Shown: positions 44,090-54,079, counted from the stretch's first letter. The stretch is 64,000 nucleotides of DNA from Fodinibius sediminis (GCF_900182555.1 NZ_FXTH01000001.1:1-64000), one strand, 5' to 3'. A program made the numbers and translations. Notes: a model not told the origin generated them from the sequence alone.

Positions 44090-44869
44090 GTGCAGAGACC
44101 ACGAGTTTATCATTTAACACTTATACTCTTTATTATCCTCACTACTGCTGTGGCGCATGCTCAGCAGGGACCACAGGCAGTGTTCGATGAAGCCAATAAT
44201 CTGCTCGCCCAGGGTCAAATCAACCAGGCAATCAGCCAGTATCAACAGCTGGAAAACCAACAAAAGCTGGCCGGCGCCCTTTTTTTGAATCTTGGCATTG
44301 CCTACCAGCGGATCGATTCGCTGGGTAAAGCCAAATACTATTACCTGAAATCAGCGAAATTTCCAGAAACCAGGGAGCAAGCCCAAGAAGCTCTTAAATA
44401 TGTAAACACGCAGTTCAGCCATCAATCCGCAGTACTGCCCCAGTTACCATGGGATCGGGCCACCCGATGGCTGCAGGACAACATCGGTGAAACAAGGCTG
44501 CTGGCCATTGGCCTCATACTTTTTAATCTCGGGATCCTCCTTTTTATAGCCACCTGGTTTTTTCGGGAACTGCCCGGGCTGATAAAGCCCTTGAGCTTTT
44601 CTGTTCTTGGCCTGACCGTCATAATCATAGCTGCCGCTTTTTATACCCGATATGTTAACAACCGATACAGTACAGCTGTCATGGTCACACAGGAAGCTGT
44701 TGTTGCAGAACGCCCCCTCGAGGAGGCTGCACTGGTAAGCCGTGCCTTTGAAGGCTATACCTTCACCGTTGACCACAAGCGAAGCAAGACACAACCGAAA
44801 TGGAGCTATGTCCGCATGAGCAACGGACTCTACGGCTGGATTCCGTCCAAAGAAATACTTGTACTCTGA
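44090..44869 (+). CDS. batE: BatE-like TPR / SH3-type membrane protein
   Basis: A 259-residue protein starting with GTG at 44090, 2 bases after the batD stop. A signal segment (LTLILFIILTTAVAHAQQ) precedes TPR-like repeats (about 25-110; AVFDEANNLLAQGQINQAISQYQQLENQQ, LGIAYQRIDSLGKAKYYYLKSAK). Two membrane spans at about 138-185 (LAIGLILFNLGILLFIATWFF, SFSVLGLTVIIIAAAFY) follow. A C-terminal bacterial SH3-type domain ends WSYVRMSNGLYGWIPSKEILVL. The order TPR, span, SH3 matches BatE. It closes the Bat block. Confidence 0.82.
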   Translation: MQRPRVYHLTLILFIILTTAVAHAQQGPQAVFDEANNLLAQGQINQAISQYQQLENQQKLAGALFLNLGIAYQRIDSLGKAKYYYLKSAKFPETREQAQEALKYVNTQFSHQSAVLPQLPWDRATRWLQDNIGETRLLAIGLILFNLGILLFIATWFFRELPGLIKPLSFSVLGLTVIIIAAAFYTRYVNNRYSTAVMVTQEAVVAERPLEEAALVSRAFEGYTFTVDHKRSKTQPKWSYVRMSNGLYGWIPSKEILVL

Positions 44870-44959
44870 CAGGCGCAGGCTGTTGCAACGCAGCGCAGCT
44901 CTTGATGCAGCCCGGGAAAACAAGACCAGCATTCTATTTAAAACCAAGATTATTCTATC

Positions 44960-46330
44960 ATGGCTACCGTAACCGACTACATAGACTCACACAAAGAACA
45001 GTTCAAGGAAGAACTTTTTGACCTTCTGCGCATACCAAGCGTAAGTACGGACTCCACTCACAAAAATGATGTTCGCGAAGCGGCCCGGTTTCTGCATGAA
45101 AAACTGGCATCCCTCGACATCGACCGTGCCGATATTTTTGAGACCGACGGCAATCCCATCGTCTACGGCGAACTGGTAACAGACGAGAGCAAACCGATGG
45201 TTCTGGTCTACGGACACTATGATGTACAGCCCCCGGACCCGGAGGAGCTTTGGGAAACCGAGCCCTTTGAACCGACCATACGCGACGGCAACATCTATGC
45301 CCGGGGAGCCAGTGATGACAAGGGACAATCCTTTACCCATATTAAAGCGCTGGAAGCCTATCTGGCTTCAGACCAGTCTTTTCCTGTTAACATTAAATTT
45401 ATCTACGAGGGCGAAGAAGAGATCGGCTCGCCCCATCTGGTGCCTTTTATCGAGAACCACAAAGAACTGCTGGCCTGCGATATGGTTCTTATTTCCGACA
45501 CAGCTATGTTTGCCGAAGACACCCCCTCCCTTACCTATGGCCTGCGGGGACTGGCCTACATGGAAGTTGAGGTTGTCGGTCCCAACCGGGACCTGCACTC
45601 GGGCGTTTACGGCGGGGCGGTCGCTAACCCTGCCAACGTGCTGGCCGAAATCATAGCGCAGCTCAAGGACCAGAACGGGGTTATCCAAATTCCCGGCTTT
45701 TACGATGATGTCAGAGAACTGAGTGCAGAAGACCGCGAGGCCTACCAGCAGCTCCCGTTTGATGAATCAGCCTACAAAAACGATCTTGGTCTCCGGGCAC
45801 TGCACGGTGAAAAGGGCTATTCTACCCTTGAACGGGCCTCGGCCCGTCCTACCCTCGATGTCAACGGCCTGTGGAGCGGCTACCAGGGAGAGGGAGCCAA
45901 AACAGTGCTCCCCGCTAAGGCCGGCGCCAAGATCAGCATGCGGCTGGTACCCGACCAGGATCCCAAGACCATAGCCCGGCTTTTCAGAGAACGCGTTGAG
46001 TCGCTGGCTCCCGATACTGTTTCTGTTACCGTTACCGAACATCACGGAGGCTACCCGGCCGTTACGGATCTTTCCTTCTACGGGTTGAAAGCAGCAGCAA
46101 GAGCTTTTGACGACATATACGAACAGGAGCCCCTTTTTACGCGTGAAGGAGGCTCCATTCCCATCGTCGCTGACTTTCAAAAAATACTGGGGGCCCAATC
46201 CATCCTGATGGGCTTTGGCCTCAACAGTGACGCCATCCATTCCCCAAATGAAAAGTTCGCACTCAAGGATTTCTACCGGGGGATCAGGACTTCAGCAAAG
46301 TTCTTTGAGTTTCTCCCGGAATACTCATGA
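44960..46330 (+). CDS. M20-family dipeptidase
   Basis: A 456-residue zinc aminoacyl-peptidase. Metal-binding motifs are VYGHYDVQPPDPEELWETEPF (His, and Asp in YDVQ), the Asp of GASDDKGQ and the Glu pair of IYEGEEEIGSPH, with further ligands in DLHSGVYGG and the C-terminal GLNSDAIHSPNE. The lid domain is present (about 190-315). The pattern is that of the M20A carnosinase/PepV-like 'dipeptidase' clade with N-terminal IPSVSTD. It is probably cytoplasmic, as no signal is seen. It is followed by the convergent oxidoreductase gene's terminator. Confidence 0.92.
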   Translation: MATVTDYIDSHKEQFKEELFDLLRIPSVSTDSTHKNDVREAARFLHEKLASLDIDRADIFETDGNPIVYGELVTDESKPMVLVYGHYDVQPPDPEELWETEPFEPTIRDGNIYARGASDDKGQSFTHIKALEAYLASDQSFPVNIKFIYEGEEEIGSPHLVPFIENHKELLACDMVLISDTAMFAEDTPSLTYGLRGLAYMEVEVVGPNRDLHSGVYGGAVANPANVLAEIIAQLKDQNGVIQIPGFYDDVRELSAEDREAYQQLPFDESAYKNDLGLRALHGEKGYSTLERASARPTLDVNGLWSGYQGEGAKTVLPAKAGAKISMRLVPDQDPKTIARLFRERVESLAPDTVSVTVTEHHGGYPAVTDLSFYGLKAAARAFDDIYEQEPLFTREGGSIPIVADFQKILGAQSILMGFGLNSDAIHSPNEKFALKDFYRGIRTSAKFFEFLPEYS

Positions 46331-46374
46331 TAACAGAGGCATCCACTGCAGCATCAAAAAAATCCTGTTGGTAT

Positions 46375-46407
46375 AAAAAAATGCCGGATACTTTACGTAC
46401 CCGGCAT
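46375..46407 (-). terminator. Rho-independent terminator of the Gfo/Idh/MocA gene
   Basis: On the minus strand ATGCCGGGTAC and GTATCCGGCAT form an 11-bp stem (one G:T) around GTAAA, followed by six T. It lies 25 bases after the stop at 46432. Confidence 0.85.
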
Positions 46408-46431
46408 TCAATACTGAAAACGATCAATGGA

Positions 46432-47826
46432 TTAACCGATGATTTCTCGCCAGCCGGTACGAAAATCGTTACGGTCATCCAGCCACTCATTGGCTTCCGG
46501 CAGGTTGCTGACCTGCATATTATCGGCATCCCACTCCAGCTTAATATTAGAATCACTAAAGCGGATCGCCATGTTACCGATGAGCATTGTTTCTGTCAAT
46601 GCTGCGGCATATTCAAAGTTTGAGGATGTCGTTCCGTTTCCTTTGGCTGCAGCCACCCATTCCTCATGGATGCCGGGGGAACGCTCCATCGTTTTTTCAG
46701 GCTCACCGATTCGATTCATATCAGACTCGGGGATAAACCGTGCATTCCGACCGTAAACATCGGCCATAAGCTTCCCGTCTGTTCCATGGAAAATCATACC
46801 GCCTCCACTGGCTCCCAGGGGCTTTCCGTCTTCCAGCTCTTCCGGGCGCGGCGGCAGCAGGCCTCCGTCGTACCAATTCAGTTCAACGGGACCCCGATCT
46901 CCATTGGAGGGGAAGGAGTAGTGGACGGATGATCCCAGCGGAAACGCTTCATTATTAAAAGGAGTGGAACTGGCATGTACCTCTTCAGGCATTCCCAGAT
47001 CCAGCGCCCAGTACGGCTGGTCCATGATGTGGGCGCCCATGTCTCCCAGCGATCCGGAACCGAAATCCCATCGACCGCGCCATGCGAAGGGCGCATAGTC
47101 GGGATGGTAAGGGCGATATGGAGAAGGTCCGATCCAGAGATCCCAGTGCATGGTATATGGAACGACCGGCATTTCATCGGCAGGATGCACATCGGCGCCC
47201 TGCGGCCAGTATCCCTTGGGACGGTTCGTCCAGCAATCTACCTTTGAAACTTCGCCAATCGCTCCCTGGCGGATATATTCAACAATCCTATAGGTACTCT
47301 CAAAAGCATGTCCCTGGTTCCCCATCTGTGTGACCACTCCCGTTTCTTCAGCAACTTCGGCCATTCGGCGCGCTTCATAAATGGTCCGGGTCAGCGGTTT
47401 CTGCACAAAGGCATGTTTCCCCCGTTCCATGGCATAGATGGCAATGGCCGCATGTGTATTATCAGGCGTGGCCACCATAACCGCATCAATCTCATCTTCT
47501 TTGTCCAGCATTTCCCGAAAGTCAACATAGCGCTTTGCTTTGGGATAGCTATACAGGGTTTCTGCTGCATACTCTTCATCAACATCACAGAGGGCATAAA
47601 TATTTTCACCAAGTTCTGCCAGTGACCGGGTATTGCTTGCCCCCATGCCCCCTACCCCGATGCAGGCGATATTCAGCCTGTCACTGGGTGCTGTGAAACC
47701 TGAACCACCTAATACATGCCGGGGTACCACAAAGAAACCAGCCGCTGCTGTTGCCGAAGTGCTCAAAAATTTTTTCCGCGAGATTCCGTTTGTGTCCCCA
47801 GTATTCTTTTTCTTGTCCTTACTCAT
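46432..47826 (-). CDS. Gfo/Idh/MocA-family oxidoreductase with Tat-like signal
   Basis: A 464-residue NAD(P)-dependent sugar-type oxidoreductase. The N terminus GISRKKFLSTSATAAAGFFV resembles a twin-arginine signal but has R-K rather than R-R, so Tat export is uncertain. The Rossmann fold reads LNIACIGVGGMGASNTRSL; ALCDVDEEYA binds the cofactor ribose, and KHAFVQKPLTRT is the EKP-type motif with the catalytic Lys. The C-terminal substrate domain contains DMGAHIMDQPYWALDLG. Tat-type family members in Bacteroidota often act on glycans, but the substrate is not visible here. Confidence 0.9.
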   Translation of the reverse strand: MSKDKKKNTGDTNGISRKKFLSTSATAAAGFFVVPRHVLGGSGFTAPSDRLNIACIGVGGMGASNTRSLAELGENIYALCDVDEEYAAETLYSYPKAKRYVDFREMLDKEDEIDAVMVATPDNTHAAIAIYAMERGKHAFVQKPLTRTIYEARRMAEVAEETGVVTQMGNQGHAFESTYRIVEYIRQGAIGEVSKVDCWTNRPKGYWPQGADVHPADEMPVVPYTMHWDLWIGPSPYRPYHPDYAPFAWRGRWDFGSGSLGDMGAHIMDQPYWALDLGMPEEVHASSTPFNNEAFPLGSSVHYSFPSNGDRGPVELNWYDGGLLPPRPEELEDGKPLGASGGGMIFHGTDGKLMADVYGRNARFIPESDMNRIGEPEKTMERSPGIHEEWVAAAKGNGTTSSNFEYAAALTETMLIGNMAIRFSDSNIKLEWDADNMQVSNLPEANEWLDDRNDFRTGWREIIG

Positions 47827-48000
47827 AAAGCCGTTTTTTTATTCCATATTCTAAATTAAGAATCCAATTTAGAAAAATGTCACTGAATAACAAACGGCAT
47901 TCCCGGATTTTACAAATTCTCTTGCCGGATAACAGCTTAGAGACATATTCATCCCCTGAATTGATACTGTGCGCCGGCATCGACCCAGAAGGGTACCATC

Positions 48001-49497
48001 CTAAAGCTGATAGGTGATAGGTTGTTTTTTATCAAAATCATACAGCGTCAACGCACGCAGATTGTACCAGCCCGTCCAGAACGTTCGCAGCGCCCGTATA
48101 TAGGCCCGGCGGGCCGAATCTTTCTCTTCCTGGGCAATAAAAAGGTTGGTGATATCAATTTTTCCGATCAGGTACCGGTTCTGTGCTACGTCATAGCGTC
48201 GCTGCGCAATGGTATCTGCCTGGGCGGCGATCAGAGCCTGTCCACGCAACTGCAGAAATTGACTGACGGTATATTCCACCTGCTGGACAAACTGTCGGCG
48301 CTGAAATTGAATGCTGTTGGCCACTTCCCTTTGCTGGTTGCGGGCAGCGTTAACCTGTGCCCGCTGTTTTCCCCAGTTAAAGATAGGCACTTCAAAACCG
48401 ACCGTCACAAACTGTCGGTTCTGGGGGTCGGTATAAAGGTCGCTAAATTGTTCTGAAGTTTGATTCAGGCCAAAATTGGCATTCAGTGTAGCTGCAAACC
48501 CCGCTTCACTCCTGGCCTGTGCCAGGTTACGGTCTGCCTGTATTTCATTCAGCCGGTACAATAAAGATTCACTGTTATTATTCAGAGCCAGTTCTTTTGC
48601 CTTGGAAATGTCAACCGATATCTCGGGCAGCTTTTCCGGCTGTTCCAGCTCAAGCGATACATCCGTGGAATATCCCAGTAAAATTTTAAAGTCGTTCAGG
48701 GCCCTTTCGTATTCTATCTGCGCACTTGTCAGGGACGATTCCGCATTCCGCAGGGCCAGCTCACTTTGCAGAAGATCATTCTCTGCAATACTTCCAACAT
48801 TATAGCGTCCCTGTGAGATCTGATAGATGGAATCGTTCCGGGCCACATTGAACCGTGCATTCTCCAGGTTGATCTTCGCCAGATAAACATCAAAAAACTG
48901 CTGGGTAACGGTCTGGGCAATTTCCTCCATCTCTTCCACAAACTGTTTCTGGGCAATCTCGTAACGAAGCGGCTCCGTCCTGTTTTGCCATTTCAGATTA
49001 TTAAACTGAAACAGCGGTTGGTTCAGGCCCACTACCAGCGGAGTACTCTGCCACAAATAGGTATTCTCATTGCTGAAAATACCCAGCCGCGTAACCCCGG
49101 AGGAAAGGGAAAGGCGACCGCCGGTGGGCAAAATATTCTGACTTACGGCCAGTGAGGCCGACGCCTCCGACTGGGTCCGGGAGGAAAACGTAACCTGGCC
49201 GTTATCCAGGACATTTGAAAAGATAGACTTGTTATAACCGGGCGCATCCCCCGACAGCGACAAACTGGGCAGCAGATCTGACTGAAACGACTCATACTGC
49301 CATTTGCTGGCCACCAGGGCATAACGCGCGGCATTGGCAACCGCACTTTGGTCCTGGGCAATGGATATGCACTCTTGCAGCGAGAGCGTTCCCACATTGT
49401 TCGGAGGCGGGGCCTCCTGGGCCCGGCTGATGCGAACTCCGAGTAAAAAAAGAAAACCAAGGGTACAAACAAAAAGTCGGCTTGAATATCTATTCAT
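48001..49497 (-). CDS. TolC-family outer-membrane efflux protein
   Basis: A 498-residue outer-membrane channel protein. The signal peptide (LFVCTLGFLFLLGVRISRAQ) precedes two OEP repeats with long helices (SLQECISIAQDQSAVANAARYALVASKWQYE; the second repeat begins ISVDISKAKELALNNNSESLLYRLNEIQADRNLAQAR) and strand pieces such as VTVGFEVPIFNWGKQRAQ. The start at 49497 is supported because the following gene overlaps here by 8 bases and the signal starts MNRYSSRLF. The permease and adaptor genes upstream form one operon with it. Confidence 0.92.
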   Translation of the reverse strand: MNRYSSRLFVCTLGFLFLLGVRISRAQEAPPPNNVGTLSLQECISIAQDQSAVANAARYALVASKWQYESFQSDLLPSLSLSGDAPGYNKSIFSNVLDNGQVTFSSRTQSEASASLAVSQNILPTGGRLSLSSGVTRLGIFSNENTYLWQSTPLVVGLNQPLFQFNNLKWQNRTEPLRYEIAQKQFVEEMEEIAQTVTQQFFDVYLAKINLENARFNVARNDSIYQISQGRYNVGSIAENDLLQSELALRNAESSLTSAQIEYERALNDFKILLGYSTDVSLELEQPEKLPEISVDISKAKELALNNNSESLLYRLNEIQADRNLAQARSEAGFAATLNANFGLNQTSEQFSDLYTDPQNRQFVTVGFEVPIFNWGKQRAQVNAARNQQREVANSIQFQRRQFVQQVEYTVSQFLQLRGQALIAAQADTIAQRRYDVAQNRYLIGKIDITNLFIAQEEKDSARRAYIRALRTFWTGWYNLRALTLYDFDKKQPITYQL

Positions 49498-50896
49498 GTC
49501 GTAATGCATGTACGGGATCTTGTTCTGCGGCTCGCTTGGCCGGGAAGAAGCCAAAGATAACTCCTATATCCATCGCTACGCCGAATGAAATAAAAATAGA
49601 GCTAAGGGTTACTATGGTGACCACCCCTGCTGTCAATTCAATGATATAACTCAATGCAATGCCCAATATAATGCCTGCCACGCCCCCCGATATACTGATA
49701 GCCAGCGCTTCCGTCAGAAATTGCAGCTGAATATCACGCTTGTGGGCCCCTACCGCACGGCGTACTCCTATCTCGCGGTACCGCTCTACAACAGAAGCCA
49801 ACATAATATTCATAATACCGATGCCGCCAACAATCAGCGAAATGGAAGCGATGGAGGAGAGGACAATATTAAAAATTTCCTGGGTTCGTCTTTCCTGCTG
49901 CAACAACAGTTCAGGTACGATGACCTCAAAATCAATAACGGCATTATGCCGGCGCTGCAGCATTTTTCGCAAAACCTCAGCGATAGGGACGCTGTACTTT
50001 GTATCGCTGACCTGTACAATCATCTTATCAATCTGATGGTAATTGTTGGCACTTTCAGAAGTGACCTCTTCATTGTCATCATTCTGGTTGCGTTCTGCAG
50101 CGGCCTGCTGAATCTCCTGTCCGGTGACCATGGCACGGTTTTTATATCGAAGCAGCGCTGTTGTAACCGGCACATAGATATCCAGGTTATAATTCCGGAT
50201 GCCCAGATTCTGAATATTTTCCGTGCTCATCTCCCGCTCCTTGAGTACCCCTACCACCGTCAGCCAGGTATTTCCCGCCTTGATTCTCTGGCCAACGGGA
50301 TCCTCGCCTGCAAAAAATCGCGTTTTTACACCGGAACCGATTACACAGATGCGATCGGCATTTTTCAACTGCATGCTTGAAAATATTCGACCTTCCGAAA
50401 TCTCAAAGTTATTGATCCTGAAGTAGTGCTCGTTGACCCCAACGAGCTTTCCGGAACGCAGACGGCCACTGCGGATAAACGACGTTTCGTAAATGATTTC
50501 CGGACTCACATCCTGGACCTGGGGAATCTGTTCCTTGATACTCTGCATATCTGCCAGCGTAAGGCCGGGCGAAAATTTTTGCTGCTCCCTGGCCAGGGCA
50601 GAAGCATTCGCCACCTCCCCCTCTACCTGCTGAACAACCGGTTCAATGATCACATTATTGGTTCCCAGAAGCTTCATCTGGCTCAGGACCTCCTCCTGAG
50701 CCCCCCGTCCAATGGCCAGCATGGCAATAACCGAGGCGACACCGAAGATAATACCCAGTGAAGTAAGCAGCGAACGCATGGCATTCTGCCGGATCGCATC
50801 CAGTGCGATATCAAAATTATATAAAATGATTTGTAGCACGTTATTCCATCCTGATCTTGATTGCGATGACTGCCCGTTCCCTGTTTGATCCGGCAC
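49490..50896 (-). CDS. MacB-type ABC transporter permease
   Basis: A 468-residue membrane protein of the MacB/FtsX class. The first span lies near residues 40-62 (AMRSLLTSLGIIFGVASVIAMLAIGRGAQEEVL), a large periplasmic MacB core domain follows (about 65-330), and three C-terminal spans are SIASISLIVGGIGIMNIMLASVVERYREIGVRRA (about 340-372), EALAISISGGVAGIILGIALSY and a final IFISFGVAMDIGVIFGFFPAKRAAEQDPVHALR. There is no Walker A or B sequence, so the ATPase must be a separate gene, and none is in the operon. Confidence 0.92.
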   Translation of the reverse strand: MPDQTGNGQSSQSRSGWNNVLQIILYNFDIALDAIRQNAMRSLLTSLGIIFGVASVIAMLAIGRGAQEEVLSQMKLLGTNNVIIEPVVQQVEGEVANASALAREQQKFSPGLTLADMQSIKEQIPQVQDVSPEIIYETSFIRSGRLRSGKLVGVNEHYFRINNFEISEGRIFSSMQLKNADRICVIGSGVKTRFFAGEDPVGQRIKAGNTWLTVVGVLKEREMSTENIQNLGIRNYNLDIYVPVTTALLRYKNRAMVTGQEIQQAAAERNQNDDNEEVTSESANNYHQIDKMIVQVSDTKYSVPIAEVLRKMLQRRHNAVIDFEVIVPELLLQQERRTQEIFNIVLSSIASISLIVGGIGIMNIMLASVVERYREIGVRRAVGAHKRDIQLQFLTEALAISISGGVAGIILGIALSYIIELTAGVVTIVTLSSIFISFGVAMDIGVIFGFFPAKRAAEQDPVHALRHE

Positions 50897-50899
50897 CTG

Positions 50900-52303
50900 C
50901 TAAGAATCGGTGTTCTCGGTTGCAACTCCCTCCATGCCGGGCTGCTCTCGATCCTCCCCGATAGGCTGTTTTTCCTCCGCTTCCGGAACAGCCGGGCCGT
51001 CCATGGGGTCAGTCTGAAGCGTATCTTCCCGGTATTGCTGTTTTACTTCCTCCGGCAGATAGTGTTTGGCAATCCCGGCTGTATCGGAAGGAGTTGACAG
51101 ATACAGCTGATCGCTGGGCGACACTCCTTCCTTTATAACTACATCATTGTCGTTCATCAAACCCAGGATAACTTCCTGCATGCTGACATTGAGGCCCTCC
51201 CTTTTAAACACAAAGTTCAGCGAGTCGACCGTATGGATGGTCTCAAGAGGTACATGCAGAACATTTTTTAGCTTATTCACGTTAATCGTATTACTGGTGG
51301 TCATTGCCGGACGCAGGGTAGTATCCGATTCGTTGACTTCCACAATCACCTGAAATACTTTTGAATCAGAGTTGGGGCGCTGTTCCCCAATATTTGCCAC
51401 GCTGGTAACCCGGCCTGTCAGCTCCTTTTCCGGCATGGCATCCAAGCCCACATCAACCGTCTGGCCGGATCGTATATTCTGAATGTCTACCTCATTGACG
51501 TATGTTACCGAATTCATTACACTAAAATCCGGCAGTTCGGCAACTACCGGATCCCATGCGCTGATGGAACTTCCCTCCGTAACTTTCGATCCATCCCTGT
51601 TCCGCTTGTAAATAACCATGCCATTTTCAGGAGCATAAATCGTAAATTTTTCCATCACTTCCTGGATCCGCTGCACTTCCCGGCGCTCCTTCATCAAATC
51701 AGTCTGGATCTCACGCAGGTTAACCTCCGCCTGCCTTACCTGGGTCTTGTAATTTTTGCGGGCCTGCTTCAGCTCGCGCTGTGCCCGCTCATAGTCGATC
51801 TGAACCTGGCGCTGCACCGCAGGCGACTCGTATTTCGACTGCTCCACCGCAATTTCTGCCTCCTCGACGGCGTATTCGAGGTTAATTAAGTTATCACGGG
51901 CCTGTGAAAGATTGAGCATGCTATCGAGCTGCGCACTCTCGAACTGGGATTCCACTTCCTCCAGCTCCAGCTGGGCATCCTGCAGGTTACTTGAAATTTC
52001 AGACCGATCAAGTTCAGCCACAAAATCTCCCTTTTCCACTACCGTCCCTTCGGGAATCAACCGTTGAATGGGTACATTCCAGATCCGGAATTCACGGATC
52101 CCTTCAGGGCCCCGGATGCTGGTGGAATTTTTTGCCTGTAATTCGCCGGTGGTCGTTACATTGACCTCGAATACCCCCTGCTCCGGCGTGGTATAAATAG
52201 CCGGGGCCTCTGTTGACTCACTGCCCAGCATAAACCACAGGACAAAGAGCAATACAATACCCCCTCCCCCGATAAGATACTTTTTATTTTTTAATAAACT
52301 CAT
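50900..52303 (-). CDS. Periplasmic adaptor subunit of a tripartite efflux pump (HlyD/MacA type)
   Basis: A 467-residue membrane-fusion protein. An N-terminal anchor (YLIGGGGIVLLFVLWFMLGSE) is followed by a lipoyl-like half (FEVNVTTTGELQAKNSTSIRGPEG), coiled-coil helices at about 100-230 (AQLELEEVESQFESAQLDS, VQRQVQIDYERAQRELKQARKNYKTQVRQAEVNLREI), the return lipoyl half (YAPENGMVIYKRNRDGSKVTEG) and beta-barrel/membrane-proximal domains. It bridges the MacB-type permease and the TolC protein encoded immediately downstream (3-base gap). It ends with a low-complexity acidic tail. Confidence 0.92.
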   Translation of the reverse strand: MSLLKNKKYLIGGGGIVLLFVLWFMLGSESTEAPAIYTTPEQGVFEVNVTTTGELQAKNSTSIRGPEGIREFRIWNVPIQRLIPEGTVVEKGDFVAELDRSEISSNLQDAQLELEEVESQFESAQLDSMLNLSQARDNLINLEYAVEEAEIAVEQSKYESPAVQRQVQIDYERAQRELKQARKNYKTQVRQAEVNLREIQTDLMKERREVQRIQEVMEKFTIYAPENGMVIYKRNRDGSKVTEGSSISAWDPVVAELPDFSVMNSVTYVNEVDIQNIRSGQTVDVGLDAMPEKELTGRVTSVANIGEQRPNSDSKVFQVIVEVNESDTTLRPAMTTSNTINVNKLKNVLHVPLETIHTVDSLNFVFKREGLNVSMQEVILGLMNDNDVVIKEGVSPSDQLYLSTPSDTAGIAKHYLPEEVKQQYREDTLQTDPMDGPAVPEAEEKQPIGEDREQPGMEGVATENTDS

Positions 52304-52796
52304 AGCTGGCGTTATTGATGTTGAAGAACAGCAGGCGCATAATAAAAAAGGATACGCCGCACGAACATCCGTAATAGTAAGGAATCCATTCTGAACTTTC
52401 CCCGCGCCTACTTATTATCTTATTAGTATTTATACTAACGATAACAATGTTATACTGCAAACAAAACCCAATTATGCTATACGGGCATGCTTTTGAAAAG
52501 TTTTACATTTCTCTGGGCACCAAAGGAATAATTAAAAAAACGGACCAATGGGAGGAATCTCCTGCCAGCGTTCATACCTCTGATACCGGAAACAATAGTC
52601 AGGAAATACTGCGGGAAACAGGCAGGCCATGGCAACCTTCATGTCACAGATGAGATCTCCTGATTGCAGCACCTGACATCTAGACTGGCAGTCATGCGAC
52701 AAATCATGACCTGTGGTACATGCCGTCTGGCCAGGCGCACCTCTCTGGCACTATGCTGCCGGCCTTGACATGACTGGCGACTATGAGCAGTGACTC
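52304..52796. other. Upstream region of the efflux operon; no supported gene
   Basis: About 490 bases separate the adaptor start from panD. The small frames here lack any recognisable feature. An operator-like palindrome lies at 52423-52438. A weaker inverted pair, GTCATG and CATGAC (near 52694-52711), is also visible but unassigned. Confidence 0.45.
52423..52438. promoter_or_regulatory. Operator-like palindrome upstream of efflux operon
   Basis: TTAGTAT-TT-ATACTAA is a perfect 7+2+7 inverted repeat, 120 bases upstream of the adaptor start, in AT-rich DNA. It resembles TetR/MarR-type operators in form. No regulator gene lies next to it in the window. Its function is inferred from position and symmetry only. 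Confidence 0.4.
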
Positions 52797-53222
52797 TCAT
52801 TCATCCATCACCGTATTGTCAACCATTCCCGACTTCAAATCATATTTGGTGGCATATTCCGTTTCGTCGATAATGGTTTTGGGATCGTTATTTTCATCCA
52901 CAATCACCACTTTTGGCTTAAACGTTTTGGCCTCCTCCGGTGTCATATCCGCATAGGCAATAACAATAATACGATCTCCAACTTCTGTTTTACGAGCGGC
53001 AGCTCCGTTAAGACAGCAGACCCGTGAACCGGCTTCACCCGGAATAGTATAGGTTTCGAGCCGGGCTCCGTTGGTAATGTTTACCACCTGCACCTTTTCA
53101 TAAGGAAGAATACCCGCTTCCTCGAGCAAATCGGCATCAATTGTAATACTGCCCTCGTAATGAAGGTTTGCTTCCGTCACCTTCATTTGGTGCAGCTTTG
53201 ATTTGAACATCGTAACTTTCAT
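52797..53222 (-). CDS. panD: Aspartate 1-decarboxylase
   Basis: A 141-residue pyruvoyl enzyme making beta-alanine from aspartate for pantothenate. The proenzyme self-cleaves at Gly-Ser in [15 protein letters not shown] (Ser25 becomes the pyruvoyl group). Other family residues are [12 protein letters not shown] (Lys9 region), [11 protein letters not shown] (Arg54 region) and [26 protein letters not shown]. The C-terminal part is slightly longer than the E. coli protein. It follows panC by 8 bases on the same strand, which forms a pantothenate operon. Confidence 0.95.
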   Translation of the reverse strand: MKVTMFKSKLHQMKVTEANLHYEGSITIDADLLEEAGILPYEKVQVVNITNGARLETYTIPGEAGSRVCCLNGAAARKTEVGDRIIVIAYADMTPEEAKTFKPKVVIVDENNDPKTIIDETEYATKYDLKSGMVDNTVMDE

Positions 53223-53230
53223 AAACGTAC

Positions 53231-54079
53231 TTATGTTTCAACAATAATATTGTCAATTAACCGGGTTTCTCCCAGATAAACGGCCCCGGCCAGAATATAT
53301 TTGCTGGCAGGTTTAATTTCCTTTACCGGTGCTATCTCTTCAAAGGAAAACACCTGAAGATAATCAATTTCAAAGCCTTTTGCTTCCAATTCCGTTTTCT
53401 GGTGATCCAGCAGCAAGCTCGTCTTCCTGACACCGCCCAGTATCTGCTGCCTGACATACTGGAGGGCCCGGTATAAACCGGGGGCGGTCTTGCGCTCGTC
53501 ACGACTTAAATACGCATTGCGGCTGCTTAGTGCCAACCCGTCATTCGCCCTCTTGATGGGTCCCATTACCAGCTCTACCTCATGATTAAACTCTTTGACC
53601 ATCTGCTGGAGTATCCGAAACTGCTGGATATCCTTCTGACCGAATACCGCAAGGTCGGGCCTGACAATGTTGAACAACTTATTCACCACCAGCAGGATGC
53701 CCTCAAAAAAGCCGGGACGAGAACCGCCATCCATATGCTCATTCAGTTCATCCACCTCGATGCGCAAAAACTGCCGGTCGGGATACATAATCTCATCAGT
53801 GGGCGCAAAAACAGCGGTAATCCCTTCCTGTTCACAGAGCGCAAGATCTTCCTCAAGCTGCCGCGGATAGTCCTCAAAATCTTCATCCGGCCCAAACTGC
53901 CGGGGGTTGACATATATAGATACAACCACTTCATCCGCCTGCTCCCGGGCCAGCCGAAAAAGCGACAAATGGCCCTCATGGAGGGCTCCCATGGTTGGCA
54001 CAAAGCCGACCGTCCGGCCCTGCTTTTTAAGCCTGGTTACCGTGCGACGAATGTCTCCGATATTGCGTATTGCTTCCAT
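53231..54079 (-). CDS. panC: Pantothenate synthetase (pantoate--beta-alanine ligase)
   Basis: A 282-residue enzyme that condenses pantoate and beta-alanine using ATP. The HIGH-like nucleotide motif is [16 protein letters not shown], followed by [21 protein letters not shown], the pantoate/ATP region [23 protein letters not shown], and the KMSKS-like loop [15 protein letters not shown]. Length and motifs are standard. With panD immediately downstream, the locus supplies the vitamin B5 branch; panB is not in the window. Confidence 0.96.
   Translation of the reverse strand: MEAIRNIGDIRRTVTRLKKQGRTVGFVPTMGALHEGHLSLFRLAREQADEVVVSIYVNPRQFGPDEDFEDYPRQLEEDLALCEQEGITAVFAPTDEIMYPDRQFLRIEVDELNEHMDGGSRPGFFEGILLVVNKLFNIVRPDLAVFGQKDIQQFRILQQMVKEFNHEVELVMGPIKRANDGLALSSRNAYLSRDERKTAPGLYRALQYVRQQILGGVRKTSLLLDHQKTELEAKGFEIDYLQVFSFEEIAPVKEIKPASKYILAGAVYLGETRLIDNIIVET

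Noticed and set aside
52447-52653. 68-residue frame upstream of the efflux operon
   Set aside because: No recognisable feature, and the region is more simply the operon's regulatory DNA.
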